NCBI GenBank assembly: GCA_964594905.1
Contig: CAZQOI010000004.1
Location: 19,106-83,105 of the forward strand
Length of the DNA stretch: 64,000 nt
Source: Granulosicoccus sp964594905
GTDB taxonomy: Bacteria; Pseudomonadota; Gammaproteobacteria; Granulosicoccales; Granulosicoccaceae
Direction of reading: 5' to 3'
Under the pieces are notes generated by a model. It worked only from the letters and a program-made list of their open reading frames with translations. It was not told the DNA's origin and ran no database searches. The translations under genes and the position numbers were made by a program. Below are positions 27,825 through 37,016 of the stretch, piece after piece. Every line of letters starts with the position of its first letter. Position 1 is the stretch's first letter.

Positions 27825-28148
27825 CTATTGATTGGCCACCTTGTCTATCATCTTCTGCAATTCACCGCTTTCAGAAAGCTCGATGGCGATATCACAGCCA
27901 CCTACCAACTCACCATCGATGTACAACTGCGGAAAAGTAGGCCAGTCAGACACTGACGGCAATGTTTCACGCACCGCCTGATCAGCAATCACATTAACGA
28001 AAGCGAATTCCTTGTTACAACTCTTCAAGGCTTCAACAGTACGCATCGAAAAGCCACACATCGGTAATTGCGGTGTACCTTTCATGTACAGAATGACAGG
28101 GTTTTCGGCGATCTGCTGAGTGATACGCTCACGAACGTCATCGCTCAT
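27825..28148 (-). CDS. grxD: monothiol glutaredoxin Grx4 family
   Basis: The protein has 107 residues and the monothiol active site CGFS (PMCGFSMRTVEAL), preceded by VILYMKGTP. The GSH-binding WPTFPQLYIDGELVGGCDI segment is typical of GrxD. Such proteins bind and deliver [2Fe-2S] clusters, often together with BolA proteins, and one is encoded at 62172. Its ATG overlaps the sod stop in TAATG, indicating coupled translation. A start at 28193 inside sod would add an unrelated 15 residues. Confidence 0.94.
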   Translation of the reverse strand: MSDDVRERITQQIAENPVILYMKGTPQLPMCGFSMRTVEALKSCNKEFAFVNVIADQAVRETLPSVSDWPTFPQLYIDGELVGGCDIAIELSESGELQKMIDKVANQ

Positions 28149-28759
28149 TAGGCACCACCCGCAGCAGCGAAACGCTCCGACGTCTTCGCCCAATCAACCA
28201 CTTCGAGCCAACCGTCGATGTAATCAGGACGCTTGTTCTGATACTTCAGGTAGTAGGCGTGCTCCCACACATCGAGTGCGAGTATTGGTGTGCCTTGCAT
28301 ATCAGCCACAGGCATCAGAGGGTTATCCTGATTGGGTGTTGACGTAACACTAAGCTTGCCGCCATTCACGATCAACCACGCAAAGCCCGAACCGAAGCGT
28401 GTGATACCAGCCTGCTTCAAACCAGCTTTCAGCTCATCCATCGAACCAAAGGCACTATCGATAGCAGAACTCAGCGCAGCACTTGGCGCACTACCGCCAT
28501 CACACATAGAGTTCCAGTAAAGAATATGGTTGTAATAGCCGCCGCCGTTATTGCGAATGGCCGGAGACGTGCCAGCATCAACTGTCGCCATGACATCTTC
28601 AAGCGATTTGTCGGCGAGCGGAGAATCAGCCACTGCACCGGTAAAATTATTGAAGTAGGTGCGGTGATGTCGATCGTAGTGGATTTCCATAGTCTGGGCG
28701 TCCACATGCGGCTCAAGCGCCGTAAAGTCATAGGGTAAATCTGGAAATTCAAAAGCCAT
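28148..28759 (-). CDS. Fe/Mn superoxide dismutase, Mn-type second-shell signature
   Basis: The protein has 203 residues. The metal ligands are in place: His in HYDRHHRTYF, His in YYNHILYW, and Asp and His in LDVWEHAYYLKYQ. Second-shell residues point to the Mn type: Gly-Gly before the NH motif rather than Ala-Gln, and Gln in STPNQDNPL. A Tyr replaces the common His in the GGxxNH motif, and GSGFAWL replaces GSGWAWL. It dismutates superoxide in the cytoplasm. AAGGAG lies 7 bases before ATG 28759. Co-transcription with grxD fits oxidative and iron-sulfur stress. Confidence 0.9.
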   Translation of the reverse strand: MAFEFPDLPYDFTALEPHVDAQTMEIHYDRHHRTYFNNFTGAVADSPLADKSLEDVMATVDAGTSPAIRNNGGGYYNHILYWNSMCDGGSAPSAALSSAIDSAFGSMDELKAGLKQAGITRFGSGFAWLIVNGGKLSVTSTPNQDNPLMPVADMQGTPILALDVWEHAYYLKYQNKRPDYIDGWLEVVDWAKTSERFAAAGGA

Positions 28760-28957
28760 GAGAGCTCCTTTGTGTGAATCTGAATGTGGCTAACGGCAAC
28801 GCCGATGGGCAATGTTCGCACCCGCGGCAAACGCTTGGCAAGGCCTAAGGATACTGCCTTGGCTGCGTCCTGTACGCAATTCAGAGCCGAATCGATGCTT
28901 GGCGACGCCCTTACCTTGTAATAGTATCGACGGCTTTCCCTGATACAAGGCACTCCA

Positions 28958-30166
28958 ATGGCTTCTTTAATGGCCGCCTACGGCAGACTCCCGGTCACGA
29001 TGGATCATGGCAGCGGTGTGCGGCTGTGGGACGATACTGGCCGCGAATACCTTGATGCCCTCACTGGAATTGCCGTGTGCGCCCTTGGCCATGCGGATCC
29101 TGCCATCGCCGAGGCGATAGCAAAGCAGTCCACGGAATTGCTGCATGTCAGTAATCTGTACCAGATCCCACAGCAAGAGGCACTTGGCGAAAAACTTTGT
29201 ACTCTTTCCGGGATGGACAAGGCCTTTTTCTGTAATTCAGGCGCTGAAGCCAATGAGGCCTGCCTGAAGATTGCGCGTTTGCATGGACACAAGAAAGGCA
29301 TCGATACACCGACCGTTATTGTTACCGATACCGCATTTCATGGACGCACATTGGCAACTATCGCAGCAACCGGTAACGAAAAGATTCAGGCAGGTTTTGG
29401 TCCGCTGACGCCAGGCTATGTGGTGGTCCCGTTTAACGACGTCGCGGCGATCGAAAAAGTCGCCAAGGAACGTCAGGACATTGTTGCGATTCTGGTCGAA
29501 CCTATACAAGGTGAAGGTGGCATCAACGTTCCTGACGATGATTATCTAGTCAAGCTGCGTGACGTTTGTGATCAACAGGAATGGCTACTGATGCTTGACG
29601 AAATTCAATCCGGTATGGGGCGCACCGGAAAATGGTTCGCGCATCAACACGCGGGTATCAAACCCGATGTTATGGCATTGGCTAAATCACTCGGCAATGG
29701 AATACCTATTGGCGCTTGTTTGGCGCACGGTGCAGCAGCAGAACTTATCCAACCAGGTTCACATGGCACAACCTTCGGCGGTAATCCAATTTGCTGCAAG
29801 GTAGCGTCGACAGTTATCAGTGAAATAGAGCGCCGTGATCTGGTGACGCGAGCCGGAGAACTTGGAGTTCGTATGCTCGATGGGTTCAACAAGGCTTTGC
29901 ATAATCAACCCGGTGTTAAAGAGATACGTGGTCGCGGCATGATGATTGGTATCGAACTCGAAGACAGCTGTGCCGAGCTTGTTGGCAAAGCAATTGATGA
30001 AGGCTTGTTGATCAACGTCGCCGCCGGCAATGTAATTCGATTATTACCACCTTACATTCTCACCGATGACGAAGCGGACGACATAGTAAGACGGGTTTCT
30101 GATCTGGTCACCGACTTCTACGCTGCCAAAGAAGCAGCAACCGAGACGACAGAGTCAAGCAGCTGA
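28958..30166 (+). CDS. argD: acetylornithine aminotransferase (class III)
   Basis: This 402-residue PLP-dependent aminotransferase has the Schiff-base lysine in DVMALAKSLGNGIPIG and cofactor-binding FCNSGAEANEACLK. LMLDEIQSGMGRTG and the GTTFGGNPICCK segment also match. ArgD converts N-acetylglutamate semialdehyde to N-acetylornithine in arginine synthesis and can act on related omega-amino acids. argF follows after 2 bases, which supports the arginine assignment. The 198-base gap to the divergent sod should hold both promoters; an imperfect repeat CAAGGC...GCCTTG is visible there, but no clear ArgR box. Confidence 0.93.
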   Translation: MASLMAAYGRLPVTMDHGSGVRLWDDTGREYLDALTGIAVCALGHADPAIAEAIAKQSTELLHVSNLYQIPQQEALGEKLCTLSGMDKAFFCNSGAEANEACLKIARLHGHKKGIDTPTVIVTDTAFHGRTLATIAATGNEKIQAGFGPLTPGYVVVPFNDVAAIEKVAKERQDIVAILVEPIQGEGGINVPDDDYLVKLRDVCDQQEWLLMLDEIQSGMGRTGKWFAHQHAGIKPDVMALAKSLGNGIPIGACLAHGAAAELIQPGSHGTTFGGNPICCKVASTVISEIERRDLVTRAGELGVRMLDGFNKALHNQPGVKEIRGRGMMIGIELEDSCAELVGKAIDEGLLINVAAGNVIRLLPPYILTDDEADDIVRRVSDLVTDFYAAKEAATETTESSS

Positions 30167-30168
30167 TC

Positions 30169-31080
30169 ATGCGCCACTTTCTGTCCGAACTTGATTTATC
30201 CGGTGACGAATTTCGTAGCATCATCAAACGCGGTGGTGAATTTCGCAAAGCTTGGGAAACAGGTCAGCACGACGCCCTGTTCCCGCGCCATGTGCTCGGC
30301 ATGATCTTCGAAAAATCATCGACTCGTACCCGTGTGTCATTTGAAGCTGGCATGGCTCAGCTTGGTGGCCATGCGATCTACCTATCGCCTAACGATACTC
30401 AACTAGGTCGTGGTGAACCGATGGAAGACACCGCTCGTGTACTGTCGCAAATGGTGGACATCGTGATGGTGCGCACTTTCTCACACAGCCAGCTCGAGAC
30501 ATTCAGCCAATACAGTTCGGTACCCGTTATCAACGCCTTGACTGATCTTTTGCATCCGTGTCAGTTACTGGCTGATATGCAAACCTGGTTTGACAATCGA
30601 GGTGATATTGCAGGCAAGACGGTCGCGTGGATCGGTGACGGCAACAATATGTGCAATTCCTACATCAATACGGCGAAGCTTCTGGATTTCAAATTGAAAA
30701 TTGCGGCACCAAAGGGTTACCTGCCAAATGCGCAAATCATGCAAGCGGCAGGATCGCAAATCAGTTTGCACGACAACGCACTTGAGGCCTGCACCCACGC
30801 TGATCTTATCGTCACCGATGTGTGGGCAAGCATGGGCCAGGAGGCCGAGCAACGGGAGCGTGAAAAAGCATTCACCGGCTATGAAGTCAATGGCAGCATG
30901 ATGCAAGTCGCCAATGACGACGCTTTATTTATGCACTGCCTGCCAGCGCATCGCGGCGAGGAAGTCTCCGCTGACGTCATCGATGGACCACAAAGCGTGG
31001 TCTGGGAAGAGGCTGGCAACCGTTTGCACGCGCAAAAAGCACTCATGGAATTTCTGCTGAATAAAGCCAAAAAAACCTGA
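30169..31080 (+). CDS. argF: ornithine carbamoyltransferase
   Basis: The protein has 303 residues. The carbamoyl-phosphate site SSTRTRVSFE (about 46-55), the HPCQLLADMQT motif and the ornithine-binding HCLPAHRGEEV motif (about 252-262) are all intact. It makes citrulline from ornithine and carbamoyl phosphate in the cytoplasm. It is tightly coupled to argD with a 2-base spacer. No hairpin terminator is evident in the 98 bases before the next gene. Confidence 0.96.
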   Translation: MRHFLSELDLSGDEFRSIIKRGGEFRKAWETGQHDALFPRHVLGMIFEKSSTRTRVSFEAGMAQLGGHAIYLSPNDTQLGRGEPMEDTARVLSQMVDIVMVRTFSHSQLETFSQYSSVPVINALTDLLHPCQLLADMQTWFDNRGDIAGKTVAWIGDGNNMCNSYINTAKLLDFKLKIAAPKGYLPNAQIMQAAGSQISLHDNALEACTHADLIVTDVWASMGQEAEQREREKAFTGYEVNGSMMQVANDDALFMHCLPAHRGEEVSADVIDGPQSVVWEEAGNRLHAQKALMEFLLNKAKKT

Positions 31081-31178
31081 AACCGTGCACAGGGTCAACC
31101 AGCCCGGAAACCCTACCGAGGCGGCCTTGGCCCGCGCTTTGCTTCATCTCAAGAGTCCCTTTTATTGGAGGCTTGAGT

Positions 31179-32024
31179 ATGTCCAGCGCGCTAGCTCAGC
31201 GCTTGTCTGACCTGACAAAGAGTCAGGCGTTTGTGCTGCACTTGATACTGAGTTTGCTGATTTTCTCGTCACTCGTTTACGTGATGGCGCTGTATTGGTT
31301 TCCCGGCGAACTGTTCTTTCTCGATGGCGGTTGGCAAGGTCTGAAACTGGTCGCGATGGTGGACTTGGTGCTTGGGCCATTGCTGACACTTGCCCTGTTC
31401 AAACCTGGCAAGAAAGGTCTTGTGTTTGACATGAGTATGATCGCGGCATTTCAGATCGCGGCACTGGCATACGGTTTTTATACGACACATCAGCTTCGCA
31501 CAGTCGGCATTGTCTACGCTGATGGCACCTTCACAACCTTGTCAAATCAGGCGAAAGTTGAAGCCGATGCAAAACTGATTGCCCTTGAAGAAAAACCACA
31601 GGCCTTACCGAAGGTGGAACGGCTTAGCCCTCCCCTTGTATTAGCGACTGGTCCAGGCGAAGGAGGCTTTGGCAAATACCTGGAAGAACTTTTCAATGGG
31701 TACCCCGAGATGCATGAACGCAGCGACAAATTCGTTGCAATCGACAGCAATCGGGAAGAGTTGAAAGAGAACGCGTTAACCAACGATGATCTTATCGAGA
31801 AAGGTATGCTCGAATCCGTTAATTCGGCGATAGCAAAACTTGATGTGGACAGCAGCGTCATCGAGGTACATAACTTCAAGGCAAGCTTTGCCACTGGTGT
31901 TGCGTTGTACGACACGAATAACAACCGCATAGTGGATTACATCAAGAAGCCCGACGGCAAATCGGCTAGCCCCAATGAGGACAACATTCAGGACATTGCG
32001 GAAACCGAGGACGCGGGCAACTGA
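31179..32024 (+). CDS. TfpX/TfpZ family type IV pilin accessory protein
   Basis: The protein has 281 residues from ATG 31179, with GGAGG 8 bases upstream. Three or four N-terminal transmembrane segments include the family signature DGGWQGLK and VDLVLGPLLTLALFKP. A soluble C-terminal domain ends in an acidic tail. TfpX and TfpZ assist assembly of specific type IVa pilins, usually beside a pilin gene. No pilin-like frame is seen nearby, so this copy is separated from its partner. It implies that the organism makes type IV pili. Confidence 0.85.
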   Translation: MSSALAQRLSDLTKSQAFVLHLILSLLIFSSLVYVMALYWFPGELFFLDGGWQGLKLVAMVDLVLGPLLTLALFKPGKKGLVFDMSMIAAFQIAALAYGFYTTHQLRTVGIVYADGTFTTLSNQAKVEADAKLIALEEKPQALPKVERLSPPLVLATGPGEGGFGKYLEELFNGYPEMHERSDKFVAIDSNREELKENALTNDDLIEKGMLESVNSAIAKLDVDSSVIEVHNFKASFATGVALYDTNNNRIVDYIKKPDGKSASPNEDNIQDIAETEDAGN

Positions 32025-32044
32025 GTGTTAGCTCAACGGCTCAG

Positions 32045-33553
32045 CTATAGCTGGTTGGCAAGGTCCCGCACTTCAGATGGTGGCGTGTACGTGATGGAAA
32101 AAAGTACCGCATTACTCTCAGCGGAAAAAAGATCCACACGCGCTTTCTGACGACGATAACGGTACGACGCCGATACGGCCCAGTTACGCGTGTACTGCCA
32201 ATCAACACGCGGTTCAAAACTGATGAAACGTCTGGCAAAACGATCATCAGGAATCGCTGCAAGACGATCAGGCTCAAAGGCACGCCCTCTTAAAGAAACT
32301 TGAAGTCGTGGGTTGATTACACGCCTGGCCGTACCCGTTAATTCCTGTGTTTCAACTTGCGAACCAGAACTACTTGGCTCGACATCAACGCGGAATCTTG
32401 CTTCATAGCGCGTTGCACCTGCGTCATAAGCCAAACCAAGCCCTGCTATCCAACCATCCGAATCGGTCGTCAAGGCATCAAGCCTTTCCTGTGGAATCTC
32501 ATCCTCTCGGTCGCTCGCTCGCAATGTATCTGTCAGATCAGAGGAGTTAGCGTAAATACCAACTTCTGCAGTGACTTGCAGTAGTGGTGTCAGAAAACGC
32601 TCAAGACCTAACGTTAACGATTGCGTTTCCGAGATGGAATCACGACGTGGTTTACGCCGAATTTCGCGCTCGTTGGGATCCTCTTCCAGATCATCAAACG
32701 GAATCACGGCAAATGGATCAGGTTCAACTTGCCCGACAAAACGGCTGAGGCCAAGTGATGCCGTCAATGTTATTAAGCGTGTGTACTTGTAACGCATTCC
32801 CAAATTCGCACGAACTTCACGAAAATCATCAAGTTCACCACTAGGCGTAAATCGATCACCAACATCAGCAAGGGTCACTTCGTCGAATTCGAGCAGCTCA
32901 CCGATCAGATCGCCATTTTCATCGCGCGGAAAACTATCAATGTACTGGCGAAAGATCGCATCTTGCGGATCAGGCAAATCATGCTCCACGTCGGTCGCTG
33001 TCAGCTGTGAGTTAAACGCAAGGCGACGACTTATGTCGTACTCAAAGTAAGGCCTGATTGTTATCTCTTGACGGGTGACGTTGTTTGATTGAGATATCGT
33101 CAAGCCGGTATCCGATGGGACAGCAGACTCATCCACAAGGTCAGCGACGATATCGCGGCTTGGTGTATCGCGCTTAAAACCAAAACTTGCACCATAACGA
33201 GATCGCGGCGTTTTTAGTTTTGCGTCAAAGCCTAATAGCTGATTGGAATCAAGGCCATCGTTACGGTTATCGCTACTGGAAATAAGCAAGCCATCCACAC
33301 GTGCAAGCCCGCGAAAGGATGCTGCTTCTGATTCGCGGCTAACGATCAGCTGACCGATACCGCGAGTTGCGCTAAGGCTGCCACCACCGACGGTTTCAAG
33401 TAAGAAATTATCGTCGAAACGCTGCCCAAGAGTCACTGATGGTTCATACACCCAGATATCAGCAGACACAGATCCAACACCGCCTGCAGATATCAGCAGC
33501 GCAACAGTTGCGACAGTTGGCGCTCGTGACAATGCACGTGATAAGACAAGCAT
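32045..33553 (-). CDS. outer-membrane beta-barrel protein, polysaccharide-export associated
   Basis: This 502-residue protein has a signal peptide ending near SVSA (about residue 31), followed by many alternating amphipathic strands with Tyr/Arg/Phe girdles and acidic loops. The C-terminus ends VLFSITYTPPSEV, resembling the barrel proteins found with exopolysaccharide loci (EpsL or exosortase-associated type). The start is 4 bases after the stop of the Wza-like gene, so both are expressed together. The likely role is a surface channel or secretin-like partner for export; the substrate is unknown. Confidence 0.75.
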   Translation of the reverse strand: MLVLSRALSRAPTVATVALLISAGGVGSVSADIWVYEPSVTLGQRFDDNFLLETVGGGSLSATRGIGQLIVSRESEAASFRGLARVDGLLISSSDNRNDGLDSNQLLGFDAKLKTPRSRYGASFGFKRDTPSRDIVADLVDESAVPSDTGLTISQSNNVTRQEITIRPYFEYDISRRLAFNSQLTATDVEHDLPDPQDAIFRQYIDSFPRDENGDLIGELLEFDEVTLADVGDRFTPSGELDDFREVRANLGMRYKYTRLITLTASLGLSRFVGQVEPDPFAVIPFDDLEEDPNEREIRRKPRRDSISETQSLTLGLERFLTPLLQVTAEVGIYANSSDLTDTLRASDREDEIPQERLDALTTDSDGWIAGLGLAYDAGATRYEARFRVDVEPSSSGSQVETQELTGTARRVINPRLQVSLRGRAFEPDRLAAIPDDRFARRFISFEPRVDWQYTRNWAVSASYRYRRQKARVDLFSAESNAVLFSITYTPPSEVRDLANQL

Positions 33554-33556
33554 GGC

Positions 33557-34162
33557 TTAAGGTATCAGTACAACATCACCACTTTGTAAAATGATGTTCT
33601 GTTCGAGATCACGTCCACGCGAGACATCGCGAAAATCAAATTTGTAAGTGACTTCCCGACCATCTTGACGACGTAAGATTTGAATACTGCGATTGTTTGC
33701 ATACGGGGTAAAGCCGCCCGCAAGTGTCAGTGCCTGGACCACATCAACGTAACGACCAAGCGTAAATTGACCTGGCTCTTCAACCTCCCCCAACACGAAG
33801 ATCGTGTAACCAGAGACTTTTTCGATCGAGACGGTCACTTCGGCGTCTGGCACATAGCGCTGCAGACGCGAACGGATTTCATCTTGAACCTCGATCGGGG
33901 TACGACCAGACACTTGTAGGTCGCCCGCTAAGGGAAAAGAGATCCCGCCATCGGGTCGGACCAGAACCTCACGGTCGAGGTCTTCCTCTTTCCAGACAGA
34001 GATGTGCAGCACATCCTCTGGCCCGATGCGGTATTCAAGACCGACGCCAGTCTGCGCCTGAGCCGGCGACATTGCCAGGCCGCTCACGACGAGGGCGAGG
34101 CAGAAGACTGTGAAATACCGAGACAACAGGGACTGCAGTACCCTGGTAATTGTTGACCGCAT
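33557..34162 (-). CDS. polysaccharide biosynthesis/export periplasmic protein (Wza/OtnA-like)
   Basis: The protein has 201 residues from ATG 34162, with GGAG 8 bases upstream. A signal peptide ends near AQAQ, followed by the Poly_export domain (YRIGPEDVLHISVWKEEDLDREVLVRPDG) and an SLBB domain (GYTIFVLGEVEEPGQF). It is shorter than Wza and has no C-terminal helix, as in export proteins that pair with a separate barrel. It would sit in the periplasm at the outer membrane. No glycosyltransferase or Wzc-like gene is nearby, so the polymer genes must lie elsewhere. Confidence 0.88.
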   Translation of the reverse strand: MRSTITRVLQSLLSRYFTVFCLALVVSGLAMSPAQAQTGVGLEYRIGPEDVLHISVWKEEDLDREVLVRPDGGISFPLAGDLQVSGRTPIEVQDEIRSRLQRYVPDAEVTVSIEKVSGYTIFVLGEVEEPGQFTLGRYVDVVQALTLAGGFTPYANNRSIQILRRQDGREVTYKFDFRDVSRGRDLEQNIILQSGDVVLIP

Positions 34163-34240
34163 GAGTGGACTCCGGAAAAGGTTAGTGCCTTGAGAATCAG
34201 ACACTTGCCGCTGGTTCTCGTTCCGGAGTATAGCGGATAG

Positions 34241-36091
34241 TTATTCGATAGTTGCAGTTACCGAATCTATCACCTCGTCACGCCGCTCGGTGCTGTCGTA
34301 CATCGTACGGAACATGTCCACCTGGTCAACTTGATCTGAGACGGTAAAGAGATCGAGCAAGTGCCCGTAGCTGATCGGCTGATAGCGCAATTCCGCTAAC
34401 ACAGTATAGGGGCCTGCCGTGTTAGAACTAACCTGATAAGTCACCGTGTCAAACCCGGCGTTGAAATCGTCGTCAGTCGCGGCTAGTCCAAAGACACCAA
34501 AACTAGGTGGAAGACCTGGATTGCCGTTAACGACATTCTTGTCAAAACCATGCGGCGGAATGCGATTATCCTTGCCGTAAGCACTACCCCTTAGCAGTGA
34601 GTGCGCCCGCTCCGAGTGTTCGTCAATCGGAACAGATTGGTAAACCTGAACCTGAGTGGGCGACGTTATTACATCATGGTGCAATTCCCACTCTGACGGA
34701 TCCGTATCTTCAGCAACACCAACAATGCTGCCATCAGGACGTATCTCACCACTTTCGAAAATCTGCAGGCCAGAGCCATCAAGTACTTGTACATGCAGAT
34801 AAACGCGGCGAGAGTGATAGCCAGTGGGTAATTTATGCCCCGTATTGTTTTCAACCTGAACATCAAAGCTGATCTGATCTCCATCTACCTGCCCTGCTGC
34901 AATTGTTACATCAGCAGAGGTTTTAATAAAATCCTGATTGCGTGCAATAGATTCTTCAAAATCCGCATCAGTAGCACTTGGTAACACACCAAGCTCATCG
35001 CGGAAGTTCATCAACATTTCTTGCATAACCGTATTGGCACCAAGGAAGGTATGTTCAGCGAAATCAGGGCGTTTTATATTCGCGCCTTCGCCAAGAAAAA
35101 CATCCGACTCAAGTGTTGGCATATGACAACTTTGACAATCCGCCTCGCGCGAACCACCTACTGCGTAGTCGCTGTTCAACCACTCAAGGTGATTAGCCTG
35201 CTCAGAAAAATGCGCTATGCCTTCAATGAGTTCGCCTTGCTCATTGACCGGTTCAACATTGAGGTTATGGCAAGTCGCACAGGTTTCAGAGGTGCTCATG
35301 TGCGGACCGAAGGTTGGCGTGAAATCGGATTGTTGCACCATATAGCCAACATTCAGATCTGTTTCGGGATACTGCGCATACGCAGGACGATCCTTGATAT
35401 CACCAGTCGGTGACCCAGTAATAATGTAGCCACCTGAAAAGCTACTCTCGGTTCCAAGGTTGCCTGGTTCAATCTGATGACAGAGTGTGCAGCTCACACC
35501 ATCCATTGCATGGTTGAACATTTCGTCCTCGGCATTCATGCCATAGATGCCTTTGACCAAATCGCCGTTTGCTTCCGACCCTGAATCAAAAATATGAATG
35601 GGCTGACCAGTTTTCTTCGCCAGCTCATTGGCCAAGGGCGCGTGACATCGCGTGCACGTGTCGTTGATTTCTTCTTCCAACATCGGAAAGTCATGGAGTT
35701 CGGCCGCGACAACAGCGTGCCAATACGGATCGCGTGTCGAATTGGCCATCATGCTGGTCTCCCAGGCTTCCCCCAGAGAGACATTACGCAGCACACCCGC
35801 TACCTCGGTAGGGACAGTCATTGAGTCGTCGTTATGACATGTGGAGCACGCCGCACTGCCTGAAAAGTGCTCACCTTCAAATGTATTTACCGCCACTGGC
35901 AATGACGGCAACAATCCGCGACTGGCTGGTAGGCTAGTCGGCACGATAACCACATCGCCAGATTCACCACCACTACCACCACAGGCGCTTAGTAAACTAC
36001 CCGCAAGTAACATCGCGAGGACGGGCAAGCGTGAGCCGATGCGATTATTACCGCTTGATTCTGAACCGCCAATCCACAGGAATTTTGTCAT
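34241..36091 (-). CDS. five-haem c-type cytochrome lipoprotein
   Basis: The protein has 616 residues from ATG 36091. A lipoprotein signal ends LLSACGGSGG, so it is anchored in a membrane facing the periplasm or surface. Five CxxCH haem motifs occur in the first half: ACSTCH, TCTRCH, SCTLCH, TCATCH and DCQSCH. The second half is haem-free and beta-rich. The layout resembles cytochrome c554/DUF-type multihaem proteins that transfer electrons to or from extracellular or periplasmic acceptors. A partner is not evident. It is 78 bases upstream of the Wza-like gene in the same direction. An extended start at 36187 would add 32 non-signal residues. Confidence 0.85.
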   Translation of the reverse strand: MTKFLWIGGSESSGNNRIGSRLPVLAMLLAGSLLSACGGSGGESGDVVIVPTSLPASRGLLPSLPVAVNTFEGEHFSGSAACSTCHNDDSMTVPTEVAGVLRNVSLGEAWETSMMANSTRDPYWHAVVAAELHDFPMLEEEINDTCTRCHAPLANELAKKTGQPIHIFDSGSEANGDLVKGIYGMNAEDEMFNHAMDGVSCTLCHQIEPGNLGTESSFSGGYIITGSPTGDIKDRPAYAQYPETDLNVGYMVQQSDFTPTFGPHMSTSETCATCHNLNVEPVNEQGELIEGIAHFSEQANHLEWLNSDYAVGGSREADCQSCHMPTLESDVFLGEGANIKRPDFAEHTFLGANTVMQEMLMNFRDELGVLPSATDADFEESIARNQDFIKTSADVTIAAGQVDGDQISFDVQVENNTGHKLPTGYHSRRVYLHVQVLDGSGLQIFESGEIRPDGSIVGVAEDTDPSEWELHHDVITSPTQVQVYQSVPIDEHSERAHSLLRGSAYGKDNRIPPHGFDKNVVNGNPGLPPSFGVFGLAATDDDFNAGFDTVTYQVSSNTAGPYTVLAELRYQPISYGHLLDLFTVSDQVDQVDMFRTMYDSTERRDEVIDSVTATIE

Positions 36092-36364
36092 CACAGAAAT
36101 TTCGTTGCTATCAATGCCATTCGACGCCCATACGGATGGGACCAATGGCTTTGTCCCATGCAATGGGTAACGGCCCCGATTGGCCACTGGTTTAGGGCGG
36201 AGCGGTCTACCAGTTCACTCTGTGCTGAAATCGCTTAGGAGATGGTAAGGAAATCCACCGTCGGTACGTTATTTGTGATGCTTTGCGCACAAATTCGAAT
36301 TACCGACCCGTCAGGCTTTAAGCCCATCAGATTTCAAAAGACCAGAAAGAGTAAACTAGCGGCC

Positions 36365-36928
36365 ATGAACAAGACAGTCTTTCGGATAGCTCTGTGCCCA
36401 TTGGCGCTGGTCAGCGTAATGCTGATGCCAGCTAGCGCGCTTGCACAAGATGGCAGCGCGGCGGCAAATCTGGACGCTGACGGACCACTTGATCGCAGCT
36501 ACCCCGAATTGCAGCGAGCGACACAGCCCGTGCAACTCCCGGCGAACGTTGTCGCCCCTCAAGTGGTAACGACTACGGGCGGTCTGCCAAGCGAGGAATC
36601 GCAAACTGGCAATACCCAAAATGCAGAAGCCTTCGATCTGGATCAAATCCGCGACGAGGTACAACGAGAACAAACATCACTGGAACAACTCGACCGTGAT
36701 GTGCTGCAAGATCGGGCCGAGCTAGGTGAGAGAGCCGCACAAGTTGCATTGGGCGTCGAGTTCGCAAGAGAGTCCACCCTACTCAGTTTTTCACCTGCAG
36801 CAGCCAACGACGCATTAAGCGATGCCATTCGCTGGTATTCACTGGCGGCAAGACGTGGTTATCCGGGTGCTCCCTCACTGGATCAGGCCGGTGTAAGATT
36901 TTTTCCAGTTAGAGCTTCACGTCAATAG
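36365..36928 (+). CDS. secreted hypothetical protein with Sel1-like C-terminal segment
   Basis: The protein has 187 residues from ATG 36365, with a signal peptide ending ALAQ. A Pro/Gln-rich linker and a coiled-coil segment (DQIRDEVQREQTSLEQL) follow. The conserved C-terminal piece SDAIRWYSLAARRGYPGAPSLD resembles one Sel1-type repeat. I do not recognise the family. It is convergent with the P1 peptidase gene and divergent from the cytochrome gene, so it is a single transcription unit. Confidence 0.65.
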   Translation: MNKTVFRIALCPLALVSVMLMPASALAQDGSAAANLDADGPLDRSYPELQRATQPVQLPANVVAPQVVTTTGGLPSEESQTGNTQNAEAFDLDQIRDEVQREQTSLEQLDRDVLQDRAELGERAAQVALGVEFARESTLLSFSPAAANDALSDAIRWYSLAARRGYPGAPSLDQAGVRFFPVRASRQ

Positions 36929-36983
36929 CAACAACAACTGACGCAGAATTTTAGAGTCAAACTCGTTCGAGAACTTGTTCGCC

Positions 36984-37016
36984 TTAGTTGTGCTTTAGTT
37001 GCGCTTTAATTGCTTC
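36984..37016. repeat. three imperfect 11-base tandem repeats
   Basis: TTAGTTGTGCT, TTAGTTGCGCT and TTAATTGCTTC follow each other directly between two convergent genes. The third copy contains the stop codon of the P1 peptidase (minus strand). Short slippage-type duplication is the simplest explanation. Confidence 0.6.

Noticed and set aside
28860..28957. ArgR box upstream of argD
   Set aside because: The GAAT and ATTC elements visible are in the wrong order and spacing for an ARG box.
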